DNA of 64,000 nucleotides, taken from contig NZ_KE384529.1 in assembly GCF_000426485.1 (NCBI RefSeq), positions 820,422 to 884,421 of the forward strand, in the 5' to 3' direction. Under the pieces are notes generated by a model. It saw only the letters and a list, made by a program, of their open reading frames with translations, made no database searches and was not told the DNA's origin. Positions 17,849 through 27,140 of the stretch are shown one piece after another. The translations under genes were made by a program, and so were the position numbers. Source of the DNA: Indolivaga capnocytophagoides DSM 22835. GTDB lineage: Bacteria; Bacteroidota; Bacteroidia; Bacteroidales; Dysgonomonadaceae. The stretch's first letter is position 1. The number at the start of each line of letters is the position of its first letter.

Positions 17849-19063
17849 ATGAAATACATTGATTTATTCAATCATCTGAAAGCCATTGAAAATTATACTG
17901 ATGATGAAATCGCGATCGATGAAAATCTCGTGTTTCGTAATTTCAGTTTTGAGGTAAAAAGCTGTTCTCTCTTACCCGGAGGTCTGGAGAACAAAGACGA
18001 ATATGAATATACACCAAGTATTCCGGACGACTACGAACCGGATATTATCCAGCAAATGTTGAACAAGACTGATGCGGAAATTCTCGAGAATCTGAAATTC
18101 CGTTATCACATGATTATGCCAAAAGCTGATAAAAAAGCAAAAAGCATCATTTTGTTTTTTCACGGGTTCAACGAAAAATATTGGAGTAAATACCTGCCAT
18201 GGGCAAAACACATCGCAGACAGAACAGGCAAAGCAATTGTACTGTTCCCGATAGCCTTTCATATGAACAGGGCTCCTTCGATCTGGAGCGATCCACACGA
18301 AATGTATAAGATAAGCGAACAGCGCAAACAACGGCATCCTATCATCATCAATTCAAGCCTCTCGAATGTAGCTATAAGTACCCGTCTTCATAATAAACCA
18401 CAGCGTTTCATCTGGTCGGGGCTGCAAACTTATTATGACGTCATACATTTCGTAGAAGAAATTAAGGCAGGTCTTCACCCGGCAATAGAAGCCGGAGCAT
18501 CGATTGATTTCTTTTCATATTCGATCGGAACTTTTCTTGGCGAAATACTGATGATGACAAACAAAAACGGATATTTTTCGAACTCCAAATATGCAACTTT
18601 CTGCGGAGGAGCCGTATTCAACAGGTTATCTCCTGTCTCGAAATTCATCTTAGACAGCGAAGCCAATGTCAGCCTATATTCTTATGTTGTCGAACATATT
18701 GACAGTCATATGCGTAACAACAGGCTGCTACAGCATTATCTTAATGCTCCCTATGAAGAAGGCATCAATTTCAGATCTATGCTCAATTATAAGACACTGA
18801 CCCATTATCGTGACGAAAAATTCAGGTCGATGAGTAATCAGTTCTATGCGCTGACTCTTGCTAAGGATGAGGTAGTTCCGGCATACGAAGTTATCAATAC
18901 ACTGAATGGCAGTAGAAGGGATGTTCCCATCAGGGTTGACATTCTCGATTACCCTTACAAATACAAACACGAGGATCCGTTTCCGGTATTGACAAAAATA
19001 GCCGATGAAGTAGATAAACAATTCAGAATCACTTTCGATAAGATCAGTGATTTCTTGAAATAA
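17849..19063 (+). CDS. Putative alpha/beta-hydrolase-like protein (DUF6051-like)
   Basis: 404 residues, no signal peptide or membrane segment. Residues about 95-150 (SIILFFHGFNEKYWSKYLPWAKHIADRTGKAIVLFPIAFHMNRAPSIWSDPHEM) look like the first strand, oxyanion loop (HGF) and following helix of an alpha/beta hydrolase, and DFFSYSIGTFLGEILMM (about 215-232) looks like a nucleophile elbow of the form SYSIG. A possible acid/His pair lies in the C-terminal third (KDEVVPAYE; YKHEDPFP). I recall a Bacteroidetes family of this type as DUF6051, but this assignment is tentative. Cytosolic hydrolase of unknown substrate; monocistronic. Confidence 0.6.
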   Translation: MKYIDLFNHLKAIENYTDDEIAIDENLVFRNFSFEVKSCSLLPGGLENKDEYEYTPSIPDDYEPDIIQQMLNKTDAEILENLKFRYHMIMPKADKKAKSIILFFHGFNEKYWSKYLPWAKHIADRTGKAIVLFPIAFHMNRAPSIWSDPHEMYKISEQRKQRHPIIINSSLSNVAISTRLHNKPQRFIWSGLQTYYDVIHFVEEIKAGLHPAIEAGASIDFFSYSIGTFLGEILMMTNKNGYFSNSKYATFCGGAVFNRLSPVSKFILDSEANVSLYSYVVEHIDSHMRNNRLLQHYLNAPYEEGINFRSMLNYKTLTHYRDEKFRSMSNQFYALTLAKDEVVPAYEVINTLNGSRRDVPIRVDILDYPYKYKHEDPFPVLTKIADEVDKQFRITFDKISDFLK

Positions 19064-19605
<542 letters not shown>

Positions 19606-21549
19606 TTAAAACTTCTTTTTCATTATACGGACAGCATTCAATATACCTAGCAAGGCCACTCCTACATCAGCAAATACAGCTTCCCACATACTCGCTACGG
19701 CAAATGCTCCGAGTAACAGCACTGCGACTTTTACACCCACTGCCAGAACAATATTCTGCAAGACAATCTGTCGGGTAGCTTTAGCAATCCGGATAGCTGT
19801 TACAATTTTAGACGGTTGATCGGTCTGTATTACAACATCCGCCACTTCTATAGCCGCATCACTCCCCATGCCTCCCATAGCTATTCCAACATCGCTCAAA
19901 GCCAGTGCCGGAGCATCGTTAATTCCATCTCCGACAAAAGCAACAACATGATTGGGATCAGCCTTAATTTCTTCTATATAACGAACTTTATCTTCGGGCA
20001 GCAAATCCCCGTAAGCCGAATCTACACCTAAATCTCCTGCTAATTGTTTGGTTATACCCGACTTATCTCCACTAAGCATCACTGTCTGACGAATACCCAG
20101 TCGATGCATAGAAGATACAGCCTGAGCAGCATCGTCTTTTACTTCATCGGCAATAGTCAGATAACCGGCGTATTGTCCATCAATAGCAACCAATACTATC
20201 GTTTCCACAACAGCATGTACCTCACGGGGGTATTCTATTCCGAATTTATCCAAAAGTTTAGTATTACCTGCAAGCACAATCCGTCCGTCAACAATACCTT
20301 TCAATCCATGTCCGGGAATTTCTTCAGTATCCGAAACCTCCTTCAAATAGATATCTGTCCCTGCGTACTCTGTAATCGCCTTAGCTATAGGATGATTTGA
20401 CAGACTTTCAATAGAAGCCGCAATACAAATAAACTCATTCTGTGAATACAAAGCCGATTCTATCTTCTGTACTTTAAACACCGCTTGTGTAAGAGTTCCG
20501 GTTTTATCCATCACGATGGTATTAACCTTTGTCATCAAATCCAGATAATTAGCTCCCTTAAATAAGATTCCGTGATGAGACGCTGCCCCTATTCCGCCAA
20601 AGTAACCTAACGGAATAGAAATAACCAATGCACAAGGACATGAAATAACCAGAAATACCAATGCCCGATACAGCCAGTCGTTAAAATCATATTGATTGAC
20701 TATAAAGTACGGAATAACTGTAATGGCGACCGCCAGAAAAAAGACAATAGGCGTATATACTTTTGCCAGCTTACGAATCAACAGCTCGGTTTTGGCTTTT
20801 CTGGATGCAGCATTCTGCACTAAATCGAGAATTTTAGCAAGGGAGCTGTCGGAATATTCTTTCGCCACCCTTATTTCTATAACTCTATCCAGATTGAGCA
20901 TACCTGCAAGAACGGGCTCTCCCTTTCGTATTGTCTTAGGTTTACTTTCACCTGTCAGTGCCGAAGTATTAAAACTGCTACTTTCGGATAACATCTCTCC
21001 ATCCAACGGAACTTTCTCTCCCGCTTTTACCTGAATATATTCACCTACGGCAACAATTTCAGGCGGTACATTCAAATATATACCATCCCGTAATACAGCC
21101 GCACTATCGGGTCGTACATCAAGTAATGCTTTGATATTCTCTTTAGCCCTATTTACAGCTGCACCTTGAAATAATTCACCTACCGTATAGAAAAGCATTA
21201 CTGCCACCGCCTCGGGATACTCACCGATCGCGAAAGCTCCTAAAGTGGCAATAGACATTAATGAGAATTCTGTAAAAAACTCCTTGTTGATAAATCCTTC
21301 AAGAGTTTCTTTCAGTACAGGATAACCAACCGGTATATAAGCTATTACATACCATAACAAGCGGATATATCCGGTAAAAAATCCAATATCAAAATAATCC
21401 ATCGCTATACCTGCAAGTAATAATAACAGGCTAGCCAATACAGGTAAATAGATCTTCAAGGAGTATCCGCGGCCAGAAGAATGACCGTCGGAAATACCTG
21501 TTGATTCTGTTTCTTCGTGACAACAACTGCAACTATGTGATTGTGACAT
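19606..21549 (-). CDS. zntA: Zn/Cd/Pb-type heavy-metal P1B ATPase
   Basis: 647 residues. The catalytic core is intact: TGES actuator motif, metal-transport CPC in FLVISCPCALVISIPLGYFGGIGAASHHGILFKGANYLD, phosphorylation site DKTGTLTQ, and the hinge VAFVGDGINDAPALALSDVGIAMG. CPC followed by this sequence and the late DVGVALLGILNA segment fit the Zn2+/Cd2+ group. The usual N-terminal HMA domain is missing; instead a short Cys/His-rich tail SQSHSCSCCHEET precedes the first membrane helix, probably a minimal metal-binding stretch. It exports excess divalent metal from the cytoplasm. It is divergent from the ankyrin-like gene with a candidate operator between. Confidence 0.93.
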   Translation of the reverse strand: MSQSHSCSCCHEETESTGISDGHSSGRGYSLKIYLPVLASLLLLLAGIAMDYFDIGFFTGYIRLLWYVIAYIPVGYPVLKETLEGFINKEFFTEFSLMSIATLGAFAIGEYPEAVAVMLFYTVGELFQGAAVNRAKENIKALLDVRPDSAAVLRDGIYLNVPPEIVAVGEYIQVKAGEKVPLDGEMLSESSSFNTSALTGESKPKTIRKGEPVLAGMLNLDRVIEIRVAKEYSDSSLAKILDLVQNAASRKAKTELLIRKLAKVYTPIVFFLAVAITVIPYFIVNQYDFNDWLYRALVFLVISCPCALVISIPLGYFGGIGAASHHGILFKGANYLDLMTKVNTIVMDKTGTLTQAVFKVQKIESALYSQNEFICIAASIESLSNHPIAKAITEYAGTDIYLKEVSDTEEIPGHGLKGIVDGRIVLAGNTKLLDKFGIEYPREVHAVVETIVLVAIDGQYAGYLTIADEVKDDAAQAVSSMHRLGIRQTVMLSGDKSGITKQLAGDLGVDSAYGDLLPEDKVRYIEEIKADPNHVVAFVGDGINDAPALALSDVGIAMGGMGSDAAIEVADVVIQTDQPSKIVTAIRIAKATRQIVLQNIVLAVGVKVAVLLLGAFAVASMWEAVFADVGVALLGILNAVRIMKKKF

Positions 21550-21579
21550 AACTTTATTTTTTTATTAAAATTTATACAG

Positions 21580-21614
21580 CAAAGGTAACAGAGATAGACT
21601 GCAACCAAGTTGCA
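21580..21614 (-). promoter_or_regulatory. zntA promoter with overlapping 15-bp dyad operator
   Basis: Minus-strand -7 box TACCTTTG is at 21587-21580 and TTG of the -33 region lies 18 bases upstream. TGCAACCAAGTTGCA (21600-21614), a perfect dyad, covers the -33 box. A regulator bound there would block the zntA promoter; which family binds is not shown by the sequence. Confidence 0.55.
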
Positions 21615-21618
21615 AAAA

Positions 21619-21649
21619 TTTTCATCATCGGAGAAAGAGTTTATCTTTG
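21619..21649 (+). promoter_or_regulatory. Promoter of the ankyrin-like gene
   Basis: TTTT at 21619-21622, 19-base spacer, TATCTTTG at 21642-21649; ATG 30 bases further. The dyad at 21600-21614 lies immediately upstream and could serve both divergent promoters. Confidence 0.55.
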
Positions 21650-21678
21650 TATTTTAACAACATTTATCCGGTCTTTAC

Positions 21679-23286
21679 ATGTCCCACTTTCGGCTATTGG
21701 TATTATACATTTTGTTTCTATGCTTTTCTTCACTGGCTTTTTCACAAAAAGAAGCAGTAAGCGAAAATGAATTGTATTTATTACAAGCTGTAAAAACAGG
21801 AAATTACGACAATGTAAAATTAGGCTTAAATAGCTCCTCTCCGAACATTACGGACGAATACGGCATCAGCATATTAATGTATGCGATACAGAAAAAGAGG
21901 AAACTCATTATAGAAGAATTAATTGAAGCAGGAGCTAACCCCAATTACAGAATCAAAATAAAGTCAAAATCGAATGATGACAGGTCTCCTGTCAGAATGC
22001 TGATGCTGCAACACCAATCGGTACTCGACTTTGCTGTAAATACCCAAGATACAACAATTGTCAGGCAGATTTTAAAGGCAGGGGCTAAAATAAATCCAAA
22101 AGATGAGATTCTTAATCCACTCATGCAGGCATCTAAGAACCTAGATCACAGCATGCTTATATATCTAAAAGGGCAAGGAGCAAAGGTTTCGAAAAAAACA
22201 GCCCGTGATATAGCTGCATTAACAATAACTTCATCAACCGGACTATTAATAAATCAAACACCTAAAGGACGCAAAGAAGTTATTCGTTTCTGGGATAATT
22301 ACGGAGTAGATATAAGTGAAGAAAATCTACTTAAATCGCCATTTGCAACATCAGGATCAAATCAAAGATCAATAAAAAATTTTATAAAGATATATGATGA
22401 CTGGATTGACAGCAACACCTCAAAAAATGAAGAAAAAACAATCCGGTCTGCAGCTTATGCAGACTATATGGACCCCGAATACGAAGCCAAAGCTAAAGCC
22501 AGAGAAGAAGCTCGGGGAGATTCGTTATTTGAAAAAGCATTAAAGAATGTAGAAGAATACAAAGATTGGAGAAAAGAGTATGACGAGCAGGAAGAGAAAG
22601 AAAATACCGCCCGTATAACACTTGTATATCTGGTCGTAAGCATCAGCATTGTGTTACTTTTCATTTATGGAAAATACGGTTCTCTAAATAGGGCAACATG
22701 GAATACTATTTTCAGGAAACTATTCAGAGTACAGCTTCAACCTAATCAAAATCAGAATAAACGCAACCGTAATAATACAGCAAACCCACCTAACCCCACA
22801 CGCCCTAAGCCTCAGAAAAAAGCTAAAACACAACGAAAGTCAGCACAAAAGCCTCAACCCGCTGTATCGGCATCAAAAACGAAAACAACAGATGCGAAAG
22901 GATGGTCGGTTGACTCAACAACAAATATAGAGATCGAATTCCTTACTATCGAAGATATGATCAATCCGATCCTGCTATGTAATGAACACGAAAAATCGGT
23001 GCGCAGGATGATGTGGTATATGCGCTGTCTCGAAAATCATACGGATGAACAGATTGAGCAGGTATTGGGTAATGAAGGTTTACTTCCTCATCTCGAGAGT
23101 CTATGGAAAAGCATTAAACCTACTTACATAAGAGCAGTCTACAAACGTTCACTTTATTTGATGGTTGAAAATTACAGAGAAAGAGACGAACGTGTATCAA
23201 TATTTTTGGAGAGTATAAAAAGACATAAACCAAGAGGTAATAAACCCAAAAAGAAGTCAGAGAAAAAACCACTTACAAACTCGTAA
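21679..23286 (+). CDS. Ankyrin-repeat-like membrane protein of unknown function
   Basis: 535 residues. Signal peptide or first helix (MSHFRLLVLYILFLCFSSLAFSQ), ankyrin-like helical repeats at about residues 30-200 (ISILMYAIQKKRKLIIEELIEAGANPNYR; VLDFAVNTQDTTIVRQILKAGAKIN), an acidic/basic helix, one membrane segment near 312-332 (ITLVYLVVSISIVLLFIYG), a very basic Asn/Pro/Lys linker (about 345-400) and a C-terminal helical domain (LTIEDMINPILLCNEHEKSVRRMMWYMRCLENHTDEQIEQVLGNEG) that I do not recognise. Topology would place the repeats in the periplasm and the linker and C-domain in the cytoplasm. The gene converges on and overlaps cbiJ-cbiD by 14 bases. Confidence 0.7.
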   Translation: MSHFRLLVLYILFLCFSSLAFSQKEAVSENELYLLQAVKTGNYDNVKLGLNSSSPNITDEYGISILMYAIQKKRKLIIEELIEAGANPNYRIKIKSKSNDDRSPVRMLMLQHQSVLDFAVNTQDTTIVRQILKAGAKINPKDEILNPLMQASKNLDHSMLIYLKGQGAKVSKKTARDIAALTITSSTGLLINQTPKGRKEVIRFWDNYGVDISEENLLKSPFATSGSNQRSIKNFIKIYDDWIDSNTSKNEEKTIRSAAYADYMDPEYEAKAKAREEARGDSLFEKALKNVEEYKDWRKEYDEQEEKENTARITLVYLVVSISIVLLFIYGKYGSLNRATWNTIFRKLFRVQLQPNQNQNKRNRNNTANPPNPTRPKPQKKAKTQRKSAQKPQPAVSASKTKTTDAKGWSVDSTTNIEIEFLTIEDMINPILLCNEHEKSVRRMMWYMRCLENHTDEQIEQVLGNEGLLPHLESLWKSIKPTYIRAVYKRSLYLMVENYRERDERVSIFLESIKRHKPRGNKPKKKSEKKPLTNS

Positions 23287-25099
23287 TAGCACCATCTTCA
23301 TCAATCAACAGTATTGTTAATTCTCCTGCAGGTAAAAGTGTTGCACATACTTGATGACATTTACGTATAATTATTGAAAAAAATTCTCTTTCATCTTCCT
23401 TTATTATATCCCATAACTGGCGAGCCAATGTGATACCTTGTATGGCATCGATAGTCTCCGGCGAACATTTTGCCTCTTTTGAAACTTCGGTCAGAAATAC
23501 TTTGTTCATCACAACCTTCTTGCTGTGAGTATCAAGTGAACCTTCGGCAAGCTTAACCGCTTTACCTAACATGATACCCATTGTAACATATTTAAAACCC
23601 AATTCGGATGCAATCTTGATAGTTTCTCCGATAAAATTCCCGTAATGAATAAAGCCCTGAGACGGTAATTCGGGATAAATACTCTTCACAAACTTTTCGC
23701 TTTTTGCTCCTGAGTTTATAACAATCCGTTCGCATTTCAAGGCTTTTGCGACATCCATTTCTCTGCGAATAGAGCGAAGGAAAGCATCTGCCGAAAATGG
23801 TTTTACCACTCCCGATGTTCCAATGATAGAAATTCCTCCCATAATGCCCAATTTCGGGTTGAAGGTTCGTTTAGCAATTTCTTCGCCATTAGGTACTGAT
23901 ATGGTTACATCTACACCGATACGTACACTCTGATCGGGAAGTAAATATTGATTATGCCGTAATACTTTAAATACCTCACGTTTAATCATCTTACGAGGGG
24001 TAGCATTTATTGCAGGTTCACCTATTTCTATTCCGAGTCCGGGCAGGGTTACTACTCCCACTCCTTTTCCTTGTAGGAAACGTACTCCTCTCGATTCGGT
24101 ATTCAGTCTAACTGTAGATACTATCGCCTGCTTATTGGTAGCATCCGGATCATCACCTGCATCTTTAATGACGGTACAAGATACTTCGTTGTCTCCCCAC
24201 GATGTAGAAGTAATAGGAATGTATACCCATTCGCCACTGGGAAGAGTCACACTTATCTCATTCCATGCCGATTTAGTAAGTAAGGCTGTCAATGCAGCTT
24301 TAGTTGCTGCGGTTGCATATGTACCTGTGGTGTATCCGGTACGAAGTTCGAAGAAATCGGGGACTGCTCTTTCGATAAACTTCCGCAAACCATTCTCACC
24401 GTACACCGAAATAAAAGATTCGTCCAGCTTAGGACGTTTCACGACTATAACAGGAATACCCAGCTTTTCGGCAGCCTCAACTTTCTGCATAAATCCGCCT
24501 GATTCGCCACTTTCTTTGGTGATAATAGCTTCAGGTTTGAGCTTTTCGAACAAAGGGATTTCATCCTCACCTTGTTGATAGTAGATAATCCGGTCGAAAG
24601 GATATTCCGTTTTTTCGACTATCCCTCTCGATTCGTCCCTGTCCAGTATTCTGAACCATGTTTCGTGATTCTGCCAGTATCGCTTCAGCTTTGCCAAAGT
24701 ATTTACACCTGTCAAAGCGAGCAGATTATCTATCTTATGATTTTCGAGGTATTCAATCGCCTCATCGTATGTATCGCACCAAATAAGATTATCGCTATGT
24801 TCGGGATAATTTCTCTCATAACGGGCAACGGGTATCGATAACTCTTTAGAAACCTTGGCTATAATCTGATGAAGTACTTCCGCAAAAGGATGAGCCGCAT
24901 CAACAATCAAGTGAATGTCATTCTCCCGACAAAAGGTCGACATAGTATCTTCGTCCATTGCACCCGTCAAACGGATACCATGTACACAAGTAATTTCCTG
25001 AGATTCACCTTTAGTTGAATAGTAATATGGTTTAGAGGCTTCGTCACAAACAGTAACAGCATGACGTCCTTCGGTTGTTCCTCCGAGAATAAGTATCAT
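23273..25099 (-). CDS. CbiJ-CbiD fusion: precorrin-6A reductase / cobalt-precorrin-5B methyltransferase
   Basis: 608 residues joining two cobalamin enzymes. Residues about 1-245 are CobK/CbiJ-like (ILGGTTEGRHAV, VDAAHPFAEVLHQII, RILDRDESRG, IITKESGESGGFMQKVEAAEKLGIPVIVVKRP). Residues about 250-600 are CbiD (LRTGYTTGTYATAATKAAL, KDAGDDPDATN, GKGVGVVTLPGLGIEIGEPAINATPRKMI, ISIIGTSGVVKPFS). CbiD methylates C1 of cobalt-precorrin-5B, and CbiJ then reduces the next intermediate, so the fusion joins consecutive steps. CbiD marks the anaerobic pathway. It is the last gene of the riboswitch-1 operon, three bases after the ABC ATPase gene. Confidence 0.93.
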   Translation of the reverse strand: MILILGGTTEGRHAVTVCDEASKPYYYSTKGESQEITCVHGIRLTGAMDEDTMSTFCRENDIHLIVDAAHPFAEVLHQIIAKVSKELSIPVARYERNYPEHSDNLIWCDTYDEAIEYLENHKIDNLLALTGVNTLAKLKRYWQNHETWFRILDRDESRGIVEKTEYPFDRIIYYQQGEDEIPLFEKLKPEAIITKESGESGGFMQKVEAAEKLGIPVIVVKRPKLDESFISVYGENGLRKFIERAVPDFFELRTGYTTGTYATAATKAALTALLTKSAWNEISVTLPSGEWVYIPITSTSWGDNEVSCTVIKDAGDDPDATNKQAIVSTVRLNTESRGVRFLQGKGVGVVTLPGLGIEIGEPAINATPRKMIKREVFKVLRHNQYLLPDQSVRIGVDVTISVPNGEEIAKRTFNPKLGIMGGISIIGTSGVVKPFSADAFLRSIRREMDVAKALKCERIVINSGAKSEKFVKSIYPELPSQGFIHYGNFIGETIKIASELGFKYVTMGIMLGKAVKLAEGSLDTHSKKVVMNKVFLTEVSKEAKCSPETIDAIQGITLARQLWDIIKEDEREFFSIIIRKCHQVCATLLPAGELTILLIDEDGAITSL

Positions 25100-25101
25100 A
25101 A

Positions 25102-26103
25102 TTAAATATATATATCCAGAAGATGTTCTATCGATTCCACTGTTACGGGAGTAAATCCCTGCCGGAAAAGAGATATGCTTCTGTTTTTATTATCAACTTC
25201 TATACAATCATCCGACTCGACAATACGATCTGCTAACACACCATTGCGAAGTAAAGCCTTACGTACCATAGTGTAAAGCTGACCATGACCACTAAGCCTG
25301 ATCTTCCTGTTATACGAATTCTCGACCCGAAACAATCCTGATTCTTCATCGAATATTATTCCTTTTCGGGCAAAGAATGAGCTGAGTTTTCCGCTCAATG
25401 AGAGATCTTCGGGGGTACCGATTGTTACACTCGACTGCTTATCTATAAGCCATATCTTATCTGCAATCTGTAATGCCAGTTCGAGATCGTGAGTAGAAAG
25501 AAAAATTGTTTTGTTCGTTTTCCGCGATAAACGATGTAATAACTGCATAATTTCCACCTTACTCGGAAAGTCGAGAAAGGCGGTAGGTTCGTCCAAAAAT
25601 ATAATCGGGGTATCTTGCGCCAATGCTTTGGCAATCATTACCTTTTGACGTTCGCCATCGCTAAGAGTATCTACCATACGATTAGCCAGATTCTCTATTT
25701 TGACGAGCGAAATAGCTTTATCTACCATTTGCTTATCATCTTCGTTCAGCGTCCCCCAGAAACCAGTATAAGGACTACGTCCCAAGCCGATAAGCTCACG
25801 AGCCGACATATTTTTGACATCGCATTTTTCGGTTAATACAACGCTCAATAATTTCGATAATTGCTTTTCTGTATAAGACGCTATTTCTTTACCTTGCACA
25901 AACACCTCTCCTGCCAACTTAGGCTGAAAAGCCGAAAGGGTACGCAACAATGTCGACTTACCGATACCGTTTGCACCTAATAAGCAAGTAAGCTCGCCGC
26001 TCTGTATATTGGCTGTAATGCCTTCAGCAACAACCTTTCGTTCTTTCTTTGTGATGTAACCTATCGAAAGATTTTGCAATTCTATGGTTTTCTGCTTACT
26101 CAT
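25102..26103 (-). CDS. BtuD/FecE-like ABC transporter ATPase
   Basis: 333 residues. Walker A LLGANGIGKSTLLRTL, Q-loop region, signature TLSDGERQKVMIAKAL, Walker B PIIFLDEPTAFLDFPSKVEIM and H-loop FLSTHDLELAL are present. Beyond the usual 255 or so residues there is an extra C-terminal segment (about 265-333, KIRLSGHGQLYTMVRKALLRNGVLADRIVESDDCIEVDNKNRSI) of unknown role. With the FecCD permease and binding lipoprotein encoded upstream (one-base and four-base overlaps) and CbiL at the head of the operon, it most likely energises uptake of B12 or corrinoid precursors. Confidence 0.9.
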   Translation of the reverse strand: MSKQKTIELQNLSIGYITKKERKVVAEGITANIQSGELTCLLGANGIGKSTLLRTLSAFQPKLAGEVFVQGKEIASYTEKQLSKLLSVVLTEKCDVKNMSARELIGLGRSPYTGFWGTLNEDDKQMVDKAISLVKIENLANRMVDTLSDGERQKVMIAKALAQDTPIIFLDEPTAFLDFPSKVEIMQLLHRLSRKTNKTIFLSTHDLELALQIADKIWLIDKQSSVTIGTPEDLSLSGKLSSFFARKGIIFDEESGLFRVENSYNRKIRLSGHGQLYTMVRKALLRNGVLADRIVESDDCIEVDNKNRSISLFRQGFTPVTVESIEHLLDIYI

Positions 26104-27140
26104 CAGCTTATTTCGTTTTTACGTTTACCGAACAATACCGATATAACTATCGGTGCACCTATCAAAGCCGTAACCGAATTGATAGGCAATGCACCTTCGA
26201 ATCCGGGCATACGTGCTATCAGGTTACACAACAGAGCCAAGGATGCACCCGTAAGTGTAACGGCAGGCATAAGTATACGATGATCGGATGTACGAAATAT
26301 GGTTCTGCACAGATGAGGTACTGCCAATCCTAAAAATACAATAGGTCCGCAGTATGCGGTTATAATAGCTGTAAGAATACACGAACAGATGATAGTATAG
26401 AGTCGTGCCCGCTTTATGTTTAATCCTAAATTACGGGCATAACCTTCGCCCAAGAGCATCAGATTGAGCGTTTTGATCAACAGAAAAGACAATGGGATAA
26501 GCACAGCCATCACTGCAACGAAAGTATACACCTGATTACCCGATACCTTAGAGAAACTTCCCAATCCCCAAATGACATAAGCGCGGACATCTTCGTCGTT
26601 ACTGAAGAATTTAAGCACTCCGATAATTGCACTCGCAATATAGCCGATCATTACTCCGATGATCAATAATATAACATTGCCTCTTACACGTTGCGATATT
26701 GCTATAATAATAGTCATCACGATAAATGCACCCAAAATAGCTGCAACAGAGATGGCTATTTCTCCAAAAAATCCGATGCGGCTCAAAGCCATACCTCCGA
26801 TACTACCCGATAGTAAAATCATAAGAGCAACTCCTAAACTTGCACCCGAACTGATACCCAATTCGGATGGTCCTGCCAGTGGGTTGCGGAATACTGTTTG
26901 CATCTGCAAGCCGCTTATAGCTAATCCTGCTCCGGCAAATAAGGCTGTAATTGTTTGAGGAAATCTCGATTTCCATACGATATTCTGCCAGATAACAGAC
27001 TCATCTCCTATATTCCACAAAATATTCCAGATGGAGCGTATGGGTATAGCGATTGTACCTAACACCAAGTTGAGAAGGAAGAAAGCTATAATCGAGATAA
27101 ATATAACTGAAAATGATATCGTATTTTGTTTCGAGGTCAT
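26103..27140 (-). CDS. BtuC/FecCD-family permease
   Basis: 345 residues with about ten hydrophobic segments and the family hallmarks LAISGLQMQTVFRNPLAGPSELGISSGASLGVAL, GYIASAIIGVLKFFSNDEDVRAYVIWGLGSFSKV and YCGPIVFLGLAVPHLCRTIFRTSDHRILMPAVTLTGASLALLCN. This is the inner-membrane channel of type-II importers for corrinoids, haem or siderophores. Its place between binding protein and ATPase in a cobalamin-riboswitch operon points to a corrinoid substrate. Confidence 0.92.
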   Translation of the reverse strand: MTSKQNTISFSVIFISIIAFFLLNLVLGTIAIPIRSIWNILWNIGDESVIWQNIVWKSRFPQTITALFAGAGLAISGLQMQTVFRNPLAGPSELGISSGASLGVALMILLSGSIGGMALSRIGFFGEIAISVAAILGAFIVMTIIIAISQRVRGNVILLIIGVMIGYIASAIIGVLKFFSNDEDVRAYVIWGLGSFSKVSGNQVYTFVAVMAVLIPLSFLLIKTLNLMLLGEGYARNLGLNIKRARLYTIICSCILTAIITAYCGPIVFLGLAVPHLCRTIFRTSDHRILMPAVTLTGASLALLCNLIARMPGFEGALPINSVTALIGAPIVISVLFGKRKNEIS

